From Flavonifractor sp. An112 (GTDB lineage Bacteria > Bacillota > Clostridia > Oscillospirales > Oscillospiraceae), in contig NZ_NFLU01000007.1 of the NCBI RefSeq assembly GCF_002161085.1, positions 62,001 through 126,000 on the forward strand: a stretch of 64,000 nucleotides of DNA, written 5' to 3'. Within the stretch, counting starts at the first letter, position 1, and every line of letters begins with the position of its first letter. The notes below the pieces were generated by a model that saw nothing but the letters and a program-made list of their open reading frames with translations, was not told where the DNA came from and searched no databases. This document shows, piece by piece, positions 53,282 to 61,889 of the stretch. A program made the position numbers and the translations under genes.

Positions 53282-54202
53282 ATGACAGATACCGTATTAC
53301 ACACAAAGGGCCTGACCAAGCGGTACGGGGCCCACACTGCGGTGGACCGGGCGGAGCTGACGGTGGAGAAGGGCCAGATCTATGGCCTGGTAGGCCGCAA
53401 CGGCGCCGGAAAGACCACCATCATCCGCATGGTGACCGGTCAGACCGTGCCTACGGCGGGGGAGATCTCCCTCTTCGGGGCCACGGGTAAGGACCTGATG
53501 AAGGTGCGTGCCCGCACCGGGGTCATGGTAGAGACCCCCAGCTTCTATCCCTACCTCACCGCCCGGCAGAACCTGGAATACTACCGCATCCAGCGTGGCA
53601 TCCCCGGCAAGGGAACGGTGGACCAGGTGCTGGAGGAGACCGATCTGGCCAACACCGGAAAAAAGATCTTTAAGAACTTTTCCCTGGGCATGAAGCAGCG
53701 GCTGGGCCTGGCCCTGGCGCTGATGAACCGGCCCGACTTCCTGCTGCTGGACGAGCCCATCAACGGTCTGGACCCGGAGGGCATTGTGGAGTTCCGTAAC
53801 CTGCTGCTCAAGCTCAATCGGGAGCGGCAGACCACCATCCTCATCTCCAGCCACATCCTGCCGGAGCTGGCCAACCTGGCCACCTGCTACGGCTTCATCG
53901 ACAACGGGGTCATGCTGGAGCAGATCACTGCCCGGGATCTGGAGGAGAAGTGCCGGGCCTGCATCGAGGTGGGGGTGGAGGACCCCTCCGCCGCCTCCCT
54001 GGTGCTGGAGCAGAAGCTGGGTACCCGGGACTACGAGGTGCTCTCCGGCGGTATCCTGCGGCTGTACAGCTTCCTGGACCAGCCCCAGACAGTGGCAAAG
54101 GTGCTGGTGGAGGGCGGCGTGGCCCTGCGCTCCCTGGAGAGCCGGGGGGCCAACCTGGAGGACTACTTCCTGTCCATGATCGGAGGTGTCTGCCATGCGT
54201 AA
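53282..54202 (+). CDS. ABC transporter ATP-binding protein (BcrA/lantibiotic-immunity type)
   Basis: A 306-residue stand-alone ATPase. Walker A GRNGAGKTTIIRMV near 40, signature FSLGMKQRLGLALAL near 137, Walker B FLLLDEPINGLDPEG near 158, switch His in LISSHILPEL. The C-terminal 90 residues form an extension common in BcrA/NukF-like ATPases. AGAAAGGCTGATGCCCT precedes the ATG; a TATACT at 53243 may be its own promoter -10. It is co-encoded with the two permeases, overlapping the first by 8 bases. It probably energises export of, or immunity to, a membrane-active peptide. Confidence 0.93.
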   Translation: MTDTVLHTKGLTKRYGAHTAVDRAELTVEKGQIYGLVGRNGAGKTTIIRMVTGQTVPTAGEISLFGATGKDLMKVRARTGVMVETPSFYPYLTARQNLEYYRIQRGIPGKGTVDQVLEETDLANTGKKIFKNFSLGMKQRLGLALALMNRPDFLLLDEPINGLDPEGIVEFRNLLLKLNRERQTTILISSHILPELANLATCYGFIDNGVMLEQITARDLEEKCRACIEVGVEDPSAASLVLEQKLGTRDYEVLSGGILRLYSFLDQPQTVAKVLVEGGVALRSLESRGANLEDYFLSMIGGVCHA

Positions 54203-54950
54203 CTATCTGGCCGCTGAATGTTATAAAGTATTCCGGAGAAAGTATCTCTACCTGACCCTGCTGGTGGTGCTGGCCCTGGAGGGGCTGATGCTGTGGGGGT
54301 TCTGGTTCACCTGGTCCAACGGCAACACGCAAATGGACTTTTATTCCGCTGTCATCATGATCCCCATGATGCTGAGTGTCGGACTGTACGCCACCATCCT
54401 CACCGGCGACATGGTCTTTTCCGAGCAGTATAAGCACAACACTCTGAAAAATGAGGTGTCCTACGGCGTGTCCCGGGTGCGGATCTACCTGGGCAAGCTG
54501 GCGGTGGCTACCCTGGTGGCACTGCTGGCGGCGGTGGTGATGGTGGCCCTCTATATGGCAGGCTGCTGGGTGCTGCTGCCCCACAATGAACTGGACCAGA
54601 CCGGTCTGGCACTGGTGGGCTACACCCTCGCCGGTGCGCTCCCCCTGTGGCTGGGAGCCCAGGGCGTGGTACTGGCCTGTTATTTCCTGGTGCGCAACAC
54701 CACCTTGGCCGCCTTTGTGGCGGTGGCCCTGCTGGGTGTGGTGCCCTCCATCCTCCAACTGTGCGGTCTGCTCATCCATCCGACCTTTGAAATGATCCGG
54801 CAATTTATGCCCGCCGTTATGCTGGAGCAGCTGCATCTCTATGCCTTCCAGTGGGACTATGTGGGCCGGTGCTGGGTGGTAGGCCTGGTGGTGCTGGCGG
54901 GGTCCATTTTGGTAGGCCTGCTGGCATTTCGGAAAAAAGAGATTCGCTGA
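54195..54950 (+). CDS. ABC-2-type permease subunit (first)
   Basis: A 251-residue membrane subunit with six helices, starting MRNYLAAECYKVFRRKYL, the usual opening of BcrB/NukE/LanE-like permeases. GGAGGTGTCTGCC is the ribosome site inside the preceding gene. The conserved KHNTLKNEVSYGVSRVRIYLGKL segment couples to the ATPase. A second, related permease follows after 24 bases, so the pair forms a heterodimeric channel. Export of lantibiotic- or bacitracin-like compounds is inferred from family and context. Confidence 0.9.
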   Translation: MRNYLAAECYKVFRRKYLYLTLLVVLALEGLMLWGFWFTWSNGNTQMDFYSAVIMIPMMLSVGLYATILTGDMVFSEQYKHNTLKNEVSYGVSRVRIYLGKLAVATLVALLAAVVMVALYMAGCWVLLPHNELDQTGLALVGYTLAGALPLWLGAQGVVLACYFLVRNTTLAAFVAVALLGVVPSILQLCGLLIHPTFEMIRQFMPAVMLEQLHLYAFQWDYVGRCWVVGLVVLAGSILVGLLAFRKKEIR

Positions 54951-54974
54951 CAGACAGCGCCGGGAGGGAGACAT

Positions 54975-55721
54975 ATGCTCAACTACATTAAGGCGGAGCT
55001 GTGGAAGGCCTTCCGGCACAAGGGAATCTACGGGCTGGTTCTCTTTCTGGGAGTGTGTACCGCTCTGTTCACCTTTATGATGCTGGAGGCTGACGACTTT
55101 TCCCAAATGGCCTCCGCTGCCTCCACTACCATGCTGCTGGGGATGCTGGTTGCCCCGCTGCTTACCCAGATCGTGGACGGCAAGGCCCTGGGGAGCTTAA
55201 AAAATGAGGTGTCCTTCGGGCTGAGCCGGGGACGGATCTACTGGGGCAAGCTGTTGGCCGGATTGATGCTGGGGCTGGTGCTGTGCCTGCTGCTGTTGGG
55301 AAGCTACCTGCTGGTGGGTTGGCTGGCCCTGCCTCACTACTCCCGGGAGGCCGATTTGGTTGCTTTGGCGGTGGTAGGCTTCTCTTTGCTGGGGGCCCTT
55401 CCCGTCTGGTGCGGGATATATAGCTTGTGCCACATGATGGCCCTGCTCATCCCCAGCACGGCGGCATGGATGGCGTTCTATTATATCCTCAGCTTCTTTG
55501 GCCAGCCTGTGCTGGTGGCCCTGGCGGCCATAGGTACCGAGGGCCGGGTCGGCAGTTTGATTCAGGCGATTTTAATGCCAGCATCCCTGCTGATGCCTGA
55601 TTTTCTGTCCGGCTGGCTTACCTGGGAGTACCAGTTCTGGTGCTGGGCTGTAGGGATAGGCTGGCTGGTATTTACCACAGCGCTGGGCCTGCTCTGGTTC
55701 CGGCGGCGGGAGATCAAGTAA
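54975..55721 (+). CDS. ABC-2-type permease subunit (second)
   Basis: A 248-residue permease with six helices. MLNYIKAELWKAFRHKGIYG opens it and SLKNEVSFGLSRGRIYWGKL mirrors the coupling segment of the first permease, showing the two are paralogues. CGGGAGGGAGACAT precedes the ATG. It sits between the first permease and the histidine kinase, with 69 bases before the latter containing a GCCGCTTCCTGCGGC hairpin. Probable LanG/BcrB-like role. Confidence 0.9.
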   Translation: MLNYIKAELWKAFRHKGIYGLVLFLGVCTALFTFMMLEADDFSQMASAASTTMLLGMLVAPLLTQIVDGKALGSLKNEVSFGLSRGRIYWGKLLAGLMLGLVLCLLLLGSYLLVGWLALPHYSREADLVALAVVGFSLLGALPVWCGIYSLCHMMALLIPSTAAWMAFYYILSFFGQPVLVALAAIGTEGRVGSLIQAILMPASLLMPDFLSGWLTWEYQFWCWAVGIGWLVFTTALGLLWFRRREIK

Positions 55722-55790
55722 AAAGAAACTTTTCCACGGGCGTGCCGCTTCCTGCGGCACGCCCGCTTGGGCTGGAGAGGAGATGGGACC

Positions 55791-56711
55791 ATGGCGATCA
55801 TCCTTTGTATCCTGCTGGCCGCAGTATGCGCCGGACTGGGCCTGTGGGTTTGGACACAGTACCGGGCGTTAAAAGAGGCGGCGGAGCAACTGCGGGAGCT
55901 GACCCAGGGAGACAGCACCGCACGGCTGCGGATGGCGGTACCCAACCGGGCGGCGGAGGAACTGTTGGAGGGGGTCAACCACCTGCTGGAGCTGCGGCGG
56001 GAGGACCAGTCCCGCTGGCTGGAGCGGGAGCGCTCCCTTCGCCAGCAGATTGCCAACGTGTCCCACGACCTGCGTACCCCTCTGACCTCCATCCTGGGCT
56101 ATCTTCAGCTGCTGGAGGACCCTTCGCTGCCGGAGGGAGAGCGGAGGGAGTACCTTGCGGTGGTGGAGAGCCGGGCCAAGGCATTGCAGAGTCTCATCAC
56201 CGGCTTTTATGACCTGTCCCGGCTGGAAGGGGGAGAGTATCCTCTGGAGCAGGAACCGGTGAATCTCTATACCAGCCTGTCCGGTTTGCTGGCCGCCTTC
56301 TACAACGACTTTACCGACCGGCACTTTGATATGACAGTGGAGTTGTCTGAGCATCTGCCGCCGGTGCAGGCAGACAACGGCGGCGTACTGCGGGTATTCA
56401 CCAATCTGATCCGCAATGCCCTGGACCACGGACAGGGGAAGATGACCGTCCGGCTCTGGCAGGAGGGGGACAAGGTGGTGAGCCTCTTTGCCAACGAGAC
56501 CGATGAGCTGACGGCGGAGGACCTGCCCCATATCTTCGATCGCTTCTTTACTTCCGATAAAATGCGCACCGGCCGCAACACCGGTCTGGGCCTGGCCATT
56601 GTCAAAACTCTGGCGGAGCAGATGGGCTGCCAACTGACCGCTGAACTGGAAAACGGTATGTTTGCCATTCGGGTACAGTGGCCCCTTTGGCAGGGGCGAA
56701 GCTTTGGATGA
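55791..56711 (+). CDS. Sensor histidine kinase
   Basis: A 306-residue membrane kinase. A single N-terminal helix (ILCILLAAVCAGLGLWVW) with almost no extracellular part, then an HAMP-like coiled stretch, phosphoacceptor His92 in VSHDLRTPLTS, N box NLIRNALDHG, G boxes in TGLGLAIVKTL and FDRFF between them. The lack of an external domain is typical of intramembrane-sensing kinases that read the state of a partner ABC transporter. ATG at 55791 follows GGAGAGGAGATGGGACC. It closes the regulator-transporter-kinase cassette. Confidence 0.92.
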   Translation: MAIILCILLAAVCAGLGLWVWTQYRALKEAAEQLRELTQGDSTARLRMAVPNRAAEELLEGVNHLLELRREDQSRWLERERSLRQQIANVSHDLRTPLTSILGYLQLLEDPSLPEGERREYLAVVESRAKALQSLITGFYDLSRLEGGEYPLEQEPVNLYTSLSGLLAAFYNDFTDRHFDMTVELSEHLPPVQADNGGVLRVFTNLIRNALDHGQGKMTVRLWQEGDKVVSLFANETDELTAEDLPHIFDRFFTSDKMRTGRNTGLGLAIVKTLAEQMGCQLTAELENGMFAIRVQWPLWQGRSFG

Positions 56712-56735
56712 TGTGCCAAAGGCGGTGATTGCCGC

Positions 56736-56764
56736 TTGACAAAGTAAGGGAAAACTGATATCGT
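56736..56764 (+). promoter_or_regulatory. Probable promoter of nfnAB
   Basis: TTGACA (56736-56741), a 17-base spacer and TATCGT (56759-56764). A GCGGC..GCCGC hairpin with CGG-GAAA-CCG tip lies in the leader. Confidence 0.5.
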
Positions 56765-56900
56765 TTATCCGTATGACTGGAAGGCCGCAAACCATTGGGG
56801 CTGTAAGGTTTTCTAAACTGGGCAGTCATAAAAATGGCGGAAGCGGCCGTGACGGGAAACCGTGCCGCAGATTGTTATTGAGAAGAAGAGGTTGAATACT

Positions 56901-57758
56901 ATGGTAAAGATCGTACGCAAGAAGGTGCTGAACCCCAGCGTTACCTTGCTGGAGGTTGAAGCCCCCCTGATCGCCAAGAAGGCGCGGGCGGGACAGTTTA
57001 TCATTCTGCGGCTGGATGAGCAGGGTGAGCGCATCCCCCTGACCATTGCCGACTATGACCGTGAGAAGGGCACCATCACCATCATCTTCCAGAAGGTGGG
57101 CCTGACCACCGAGCTGCTGGCCGACCTGAATGAGGGCGACCACATCCAGGACTTTGTGGGTCCTCTGGGCCTGCCCACCGAGCTGCCTGAGGGCGCCAAG
57201 CGCGTCTGCGTGGTGGGCGGCGGCGTGGGCTGCGCTATTGCCTATCCCCAGGCCAAGACCTGCCATGCCGAGGGCCTGGAGGTGGACGTGATCGCCGGCT
57301 TCCGCTCCAAGGATATTGTCATTCTGGAGGACGAGTTCAAGTCTGTCAGCGACCACTGCTACATTATGACCGACGACGGCTCCTATGGCGAGCAGGGCTT
57401 CGTTACCGTCAAGCTGAAGGAGCTCATTGACTCCGGCATCCACTATGATGCTGTCATCGCCATCGGCCCCATCCCCATGATGAAGTTTGTGTCCAAGACC
57501 ACCGAGCCCTACGGCATCAAGACCATCGTCTCCCTGAACCCCATCATGATCGACGGCACCGGTATGTGCGGCGGCTGCCGTGTCACCGTGGGCGGCAAGA
57601 TGAAGTTTGCCTGTGTGGACGGCCCCGACTTCGACGGCCACGAGGTGGATTTTGACGAGCTGATGAACCGCAACGCGGTTTACCGCGCCCAGGAGGCGGA
57701 GGAGAAGGAGCGCCACGCCTGCCGTATGGACCAGCTTGCCAAGGAAATGATCCAGTAA
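56901..57758 (+). CDS. nfnA: NADH-dependent reduced ferredoxin:NADP+ oxidoreductase subunit A
   Basis: Small subunit of the electron-bifurcating transhydrogenase NfnAB, also annotated as sulfide dehydrogenase or dihydroorotate-dehydrogenase-like reductase. 285 residues: FAD domain (RAGQFIILRLDEQGERIPLTI), NAD domain (VVGGGVGCAIAYPQAK) and C-terminal [2Fe-2S] loop (GTGMCGGCRVTVGGKMKFAC). ATG at 56901 follows GAAGAGGTTGAATACT; upstream frame lacks homology. It is followed by nfnB after 15 bases. Links NADH, NADPH and ferredoxin pools for anaerobic energy metabolism. Confidence 0.92.
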   Translation: MVKIVRKKVLNPSVTLLEVEAPLIAKKARAGQFIILRLDEQGERIPLTIADYDREKGTITIIFQKVGLTTELLADLNEGDHIQDFVGPLGLPTELPEGAKRVCVVGGGVGCAIAYPQAKTCHAEGLEVDVIAGFRSKDIVILEDEFKSVSDHCYIMTDDGSYGEQGFVTVKLKELIDSGIHYDAVIAIGPIPMMKFVSKTTEPYGIKTIVSLNPIMIDGTGMCGGCRVTVGGKMKFACVDGPDFDGHEVDFDELMNRNAVYRAQEAEEKERHACRMDQLAKEMIQ

Positions 57759-57773
57759 GGAGAGACTGATACA

Positions 57774-59171
57774 ATGCCTAATATGAGTTTGAAGAAGGTC
57801 CCCATGCCGGAGCAGGACCCCAATGTACGCAACCATAACTTCCAGGAGGTCTCTCTGGGCTACACTGCCGAGATGGCCATGGAGGAGGCCGGTCGCTGCC
57901 TCAACTGCAAGCACAAGCCCTGCGTGGGCGGCTGCCCGGTGAATATCCGCATCCCTGAGTTCATCGCCAAGGTGGCCGAGGGTGACTTCAAGGCCGCCTA
58001 TGAGATCATCTCCGACACCAACGCCCTGCCCAGCGTCAGCGGCCGTGTGTGTCCCCAGGAGAGCCAGTGTGAGGCCCGCTGCGTCCGTGCCATCAAGGGT
58101 GAGCCGGTGGCCATTGGCCGCCTGGAGCGCTTTGTGGCCGACTGGTACCGGGAGAACATCAACGCCATGCCTGAGAAGCCCCAGAGCAACGGCATCAAGG
58201 TGGCGGTGGTGGGTTCCGGTCCTGCCAGCCTGACCTGCGCCAGCGATCTGGCCAAGCTGGGCTATCAGGTCACCATGTTTGAGGCCTTCCATACCGCCGG
58301 CGGCGTGCTGGTGTACGGCATCCCCGAGTTCCGTCTGCCCAAGGCCATCGTGCAGAACGAGGTGGACAAGCTGTCCGCTCTGGGCGTGGATCTGGAGACC
58401 GACATGGTCATCGGCAAGACCTTCGACATCGACGAGATGTTTGAGGAGGGCTATGAGGCCGTGTTCATCGGCTCCGGCGCCGGTCTGCCCATGTTCATGG
58501 GTATCGAGGGCGAGACTCTGGCGGGCGTGTATTCCGCCAACGAGTACCTGACCCGTATCAACCTGATGAAGGCCTACCGGGAGGGCTACGACACCCCCCT
58601 GAAGATCTCCGGCTCTGCCGCCATCATCGGCGGCGGCAACGTGGCCATGGACGCCGCCCGCTGCGCCAAGCGTATGGGCGCCAAGCACGTCTATGTCCTC
58701 TACCGCCGGGACGAGGAGGAGATGCCCGCCCGTAAGGAGGAGGTCCACCACGCCAAGGAGGAGGGCATCGAGTTCATGCTGCTCACCAACCCTGTGCGGG
58801 TGCTGGACGACGGCACCGGCAAGGTGGGCGGCCTGGAGTGCGTCAAGATGCGCCTGACCGCCCCTGACGAGAGCGGCCGCCGTGCCCCCAAGGTGGTGGA
58901 GGGCTCCAACTTCGTGATGGACGTGGACACTGTGGTCATGAGCCTGGGCACCAGCCCCAACCCCCTGATCCGGTCCACCACTCCCGGCCTGGAGACCAAC
59001 AAGAAGGGCTGCCTCCAGGTCAACGAGGAGACCATGGAGACCAGCCGGGAGGGCGTGTACGCCGGCGGCGACGCGGTTACCGGCGCGGCTACCGTGATCC
59101 TGGCCATGGGCGCCGGCAAGAAGGCTGCCGCCTCCATGCACGAGTATCTGACCAAAAAGCACAGCAAATAA
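57774..59171 (+). CDS. nfnB: NADPH-binding subunit NfnB (GltD-like glutamate synthase small chain family)
   Basis: A 465-residue flavoprotein. Two N-terminal [4Fe-4S] sites: CLNCKHKPCVGGCP near 42-55 and CPQESQCEARC near 93-103. FAD motif VVGSGPASLTCASDLAKLGY near 144, NADPH Rossmann IIGGGNVAMDAARCAKRMG near 284, and the closing YAGGDAVTGAATVILAMGAGK. Often annotated as gltA; the adjacent nfnA and absence of a large glutamate synthase subunit favour NfnB. Preferred codons throughout suggest high expression. AAGGAGAGACTGATACA precedes the ATG. Confidence 0.93.
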   Translation: MPNMSLKKVPMPEQDPNVRNHNFQEVSLGYTAEMAMEEAGRCLNCKHKPCVGGCPVNIRIPEFIAKVAEGDFKAAYEIISDTNALPSVSGRVCPQESQCEARCVRAIKGEPVAIGRLERFVADWYRENINAMPEKPQSNGIKVAVVGSGPASLTCASDLAKLGYQVTMFEAFHTAGGVLVYGIPEFRLPKAIVQNEVDKLSALGVDLETDMVIGKTFDIDEMFEEGYEAVFIGSGAGLPMFMGIEGETLAGVYSANEYLTRINLMKAYREGYDTPLKISGSAAIIGGGNVAMDAARCAKRMGAKHVYVLYRRDEEEMPARKEEVHHAKEEGIEFMLLTNPVRVLDDGTGKVGGLECVKMRLTAPDESGRRAPKVVEGSNFVMDVDTVVMSLGTSPNPLIRSTTPGLETNKKGCLQVNEETMETSREGVYAGGDAVTGAATVILAMGAGKKAAASMHEYLTKKHSK

Positions 59172-59177
59172 AAGTTC

Positions 59178-59216
59178 AGCGGGGCCCGCCGGATTCCGGC
59201 GGGCCCCGCTTTATTT
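59178..59216 (+). terminator. Terminator of nfnAB
   Basis: 15-bp stem AGCGGGGCCCGCCGG with ATT loop, then TTATTT. Confidence 0.92.
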
Positions 59217-59331
59217 GATATGAAATTGGTTACTAAAAAGAAAGTGACTGAGCAAAAGGTGGGGATTGCAGGGAGAAGGACGGCGCGGTACACTATACCA
59301 TGTATGAGAAAGAGAAAAGGAGAGGATGGGT

Positions 59332-60669
59332 ATGCCCGCCCTTCAGAACAATCTGACCGAGGGGAGTGTCAGCCGCAAGCTGATTCGATACGCCATGCCC
59401 CTGGTGGCATCCAGCCTGCTGCAGGCCATCTATTCCATCACGGACATTATCATCGCCGGTCATTTCATCGGAGATAACGGTATCTCCGCCATCAACACCT
59501 CCAGCGTCATCATGAATATGCTGACCCAGGTGGCCATAGGCCTGACGGTGGGCGGCAACATCCTGGTGGGCCGCTACTTTGGCAGCGGCGCGGACGAGGA
59601 GCGCAAGAAAGCGGCAGGTAATACCTTCACGGTGGGCGTTATCACCGGTATTTTGTTTACCGTGGCGATTTTGCTGTTGGGCCGGCCCTTCCTGACGCTG
59701 CTGAAAGCCCCTGCCATGGAGGATTCGGTGGCCTACCTGGGAATCTGCGGCATCGGTCTGCTGTTCATCTTTGGGTATAACGCACTGTCGGCCATTCTGC
59801 GGGGGGTGGGAAATTCCCGCATCCCGCTGTACTGCATCATTGTGTCCGTCAGCCTCAATGTAATCCTGGACATTCTGTTTGTGGCGGTCTATGAGATGGG
59901 TGTGGCAGGCGCGGCTATGGCCACTGTAATTGGTCAGGCGGTGTCTTTTATAACAGCCCTGGTGTTCAGCCTGATCCATAGGGACAGCCTGGGCCTGCGG
60001 CTGAAGTACCTGCGCCCGGAGCGCCGCGTGGTGGGTATGACCCTGAAGCTGGGTCTGCCGGTGGCCCTCCAGTGGACCATCGCCAGCATTTCCTGGCTGG
60101 TGGTGCTGAGCCTGGTGAACAAATACGGTGTGGCGGTGTCTGCCGGTAACGGAGCCTCCAATAAAATCCGGGATTTCTGCCAGCTGTTCCTGTCCGCGCT
60201 CACCACCGGCGCCGGCACCATGTGCGCCCAGTGCCTGGGCGCCAAGATGTACGACCGGGCGGAGCAGGTGATGAAGACCTGTATGAAGCTGTCCCTGGGT
60301 ATGGCGGCAGTCATCATCGTGCTGGCCGAGGTCCTGGCTCCCTGGCTGGTGATGATCTTCACCCCCGACCCGGAGGTTCAGCACTGGGCCGTCATCAACC
60401 TGCGGATTGAGATTGTATGCCAGCTCTTCTATGCAGGTATGTACACCTATAACACGTTGGCCACTGGTTCGGGCCACACGGTGTTTATTATGTGGAACTC
60501 CTTCCTCAACTGCATCGTGGTCCGTCTGGTGCTGGCGGTAATTCTGGAGCATTTTATGGGCATTTACGGTGTTTATCTGGCTTGCGGCATTGCGGTGTCC
60601 AGCTCGGTGCCGGTGGGCTGGTGGTTCTACCGCTCCAACCGCTGGAAAATCGCAAAGAACGTAGCATAA
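59332..60669 (+). CDS. MATE family efflux transporter (second)
   Basis: Twelve-helix exporter of 445 residues. VSRKLIRYAMPLVASSLLQAIYSITDIIIAG and the second-half counterpart GLPVALQWTIASISWLVVLS match MATE proteins of the NorM/DinF-like clostridial group. ATG at 59332 has AAAGGAG 9 bases upstream; an ATG two codons earlier overlaps that spacing. It differs clearly from the MATE protein at 14.6 kb. It lies between strong terminators, so it is monocistronic. Substrate unknown. Confidence 0.93.
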   Translation: MPALQNNLTEGSVSRKLIRYAMPLVASSLLQAIYSITDIIIAGHFIGDNGISAINTSSVIMNMLTQVAIGLTVGGNILVGRYFGSGADEERKKAAGNTFTVGVITGILFTVAILLLGRPFLTLLKAPAMEDSVAYLGICGIGLLFIFGYNALSAILRGVGNSRIPLYCIIVSVSLNVILDILFVAVYEMGVAGAAMATVIGQAVSFITALVFSLIHRDSLGLRLKYLRPERRVVGMTLKLGLPVALQWTIASISWLVVLSLVNKYGVAVSAGNGASNKIRDFCQLFLSALTTGAGTMCAQCLGAKMYDRAEQVMKTCMKLSLGMAAVIIVLAEVLAPWLVMIFTPDPEVQHWAVINLRIEIVCQLFYAGMYTYNTLATGSGHTVFIMWNSFLNCIVVRLVLAVILEHFMGIYGVYLACGIAVSSSVPVGWWFYRSNRWKIAKNVA

Positions 60670-60676
60670 CAGAATG

Positions 60677-60725
60677 AAAAAGTCCCCGCTGAGGACCTCA
60701 AATGGTCCTCAGCGGGGGCTTTTTA
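60677..60725. terminator. Bidirectional terminator between MATE and LysR genes
   Basis: 17-bp stem AGTCCCCGCTGAGGACC / GGTCCTCAGCGGGGGCT, 6-base loop, A5 and T5 flanks. Confidence 0.92.
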
Positions 60726-60737
60726 TATGCGCTCAGA

Positions 60738-61691
60738 TCAGATGGTGCTCTGGGATACACCGTCCGCAATCTCGGAGCGGACCTGCTCTATCAGTGCCTC
60801 ATAGGCCCGGTCAATACCCTGCATATAGTCGCGCACAAAGTCCCGAAAGCGCTTGCCCTGAGCGTTCAGCGGACGGCGCTTGTGGTAGGCGATGCCGAAA
60901 TAGGCCACCGGCGCGCCGTCGGTATAGGGACGGCAGACCACATCGTTGTGCTTGCCCAGCAGCCGCAGTTCCCGGTATTTCACTGACGGTACAATGGAGA
61001 TGCAGCGGTTTGCCTCCACCAGGGAGAGCAGCAGTTCCAGGTGCCGCACATCGTAGTCGATGATGGGGTTGTTTCCCATTTTTTCTTCAGCGGCGCAGAA
61101 GGTGGTCCGGTTGACGCGGGAGCCGTCGATGGCCAGGTGCTCGCCCGCCAACTGCTGGCGGCTGATACTCTGGCAGCCGGCCAGAGGATGGGCGCGGTTG
61201 AGCAGCAGCACAAAGTCACACTCGTACAGCCGTTCAAAGGCCAGATCGTCTCCCGGAGGTTCCAGTACGGTGAGGGCCAGGTCTACCTCCTGGCGCTCCA
61301 GCATTGCGGTGACGGAGGGCAGATCGGCACGCTGGTGGTTGAGGCTGATATCCGGATTTTTCAGCAGGAACTGCTGCAGCATGATGGTATCGTCCACCAT
61401 ACAGGCAATGGACAGCGCTTCCGGGCGGTCGGCATTGAGATTGCGTACCTCCTGCACGCCTTTTTCCAGGGCGGACAGAGCATGGTCCACATAGTGCAGG
61501 AAGCACTCACCGCTCTGATTCAGAGTGATCTTACCCCTTCTGCGTTCAAACAACGGGACTCCTATCTCCTCCTCCAGCCGGGACAGGGAAGTGCTCAGAT
61601 TGGGCTGGGACACAAACATGGTCTCGGCTGCTTTTGACATATTACCCAACTGGGCTACGGCAGAAAAGTACCGAAGCTGTGAAAGTTCCAT
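60738..61691 (-). CDS. LysR family transcriptional regulator
   Basis: A 317-residue LTTR. N-terminal HTH (MELSQLRYFSAVAQLGNMSKAAETMFVSQPNLS, residues 1-33 and on to about 60) and periplasmic-binding-like effector domain (about 90-300). ATG with AGGAGGAAACTTGGC upstream. Divergent from an MFS transporter and DUF362 gene; the 198-base spacer contains a T-N11-A type dyad at 61723-61740, a natural LysR box. It probably activates those genes in response to their substrate, which is not known. Confidence 0.93.
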   Translation of the reverse strand: MELSQLRYFSAVAQLGNMSKAAETMFVSQPNLSTSLSRLEEEIGVPLFERRRGKITLNQSGECFLHYVDHALSALEKGVQEVRNLNADRPEALSIACMVDDTIMLQQFLLKNPDISLNHQRADLPSVTAMLERQEVDLALTVLEPPGDDLAFERLYECDFVLLLNRAHPLAGCQSISRQQLAGEHLAIDGSRVNRTTFCAAEEKMGNNPIIDYDVRHLELLLSLVEANRCISIVPSVKYRELRLLGKHNDVVCRPYTDGAPVAYFGIAYHKRRPLNAQGKRFRDFVRDYMQGIDRAYEALIEQVRSEIADGVSQSTI

Positions 61692-61722
61692 GCCAAGTTT
61701 CCTCCTGGTAAGTATATGAATT

Positions 61723-61740
61723 GTTTATACTGTTGTAAAC
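61723..61740. promoter_or_regulatory. Candidate LysR box between divergent genes
   Basis: Dyad GTTTA-N8-TAAAC at 61723-61740 fits the LTTR T-N11-A pattern. TTATACTG recurs at 61725 and 61772, the second being a possible -10 for the MFS gene. Confidence 0.5.
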
Positions 61741-61889
61741 ATTATATATTTTTCAAAAATGCTTGTAAAGCTTATACTGATAATCGCTCCAAGACGATCC
61801 GGAACGTCAGGCAATGCTACGCAAGAGGGAAGGGCAGGCGGAGCTGTCCGGTTTGCCCAGATGGAATGTGTAAAAAGGAATGTGAAAGT

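Noticed and set aside
56826-59162. A 778-codon minus-strand frame opposite nfnAB
   Set aside because: Same artefact of codon bias; both sense genes have complete cofactor motifs.
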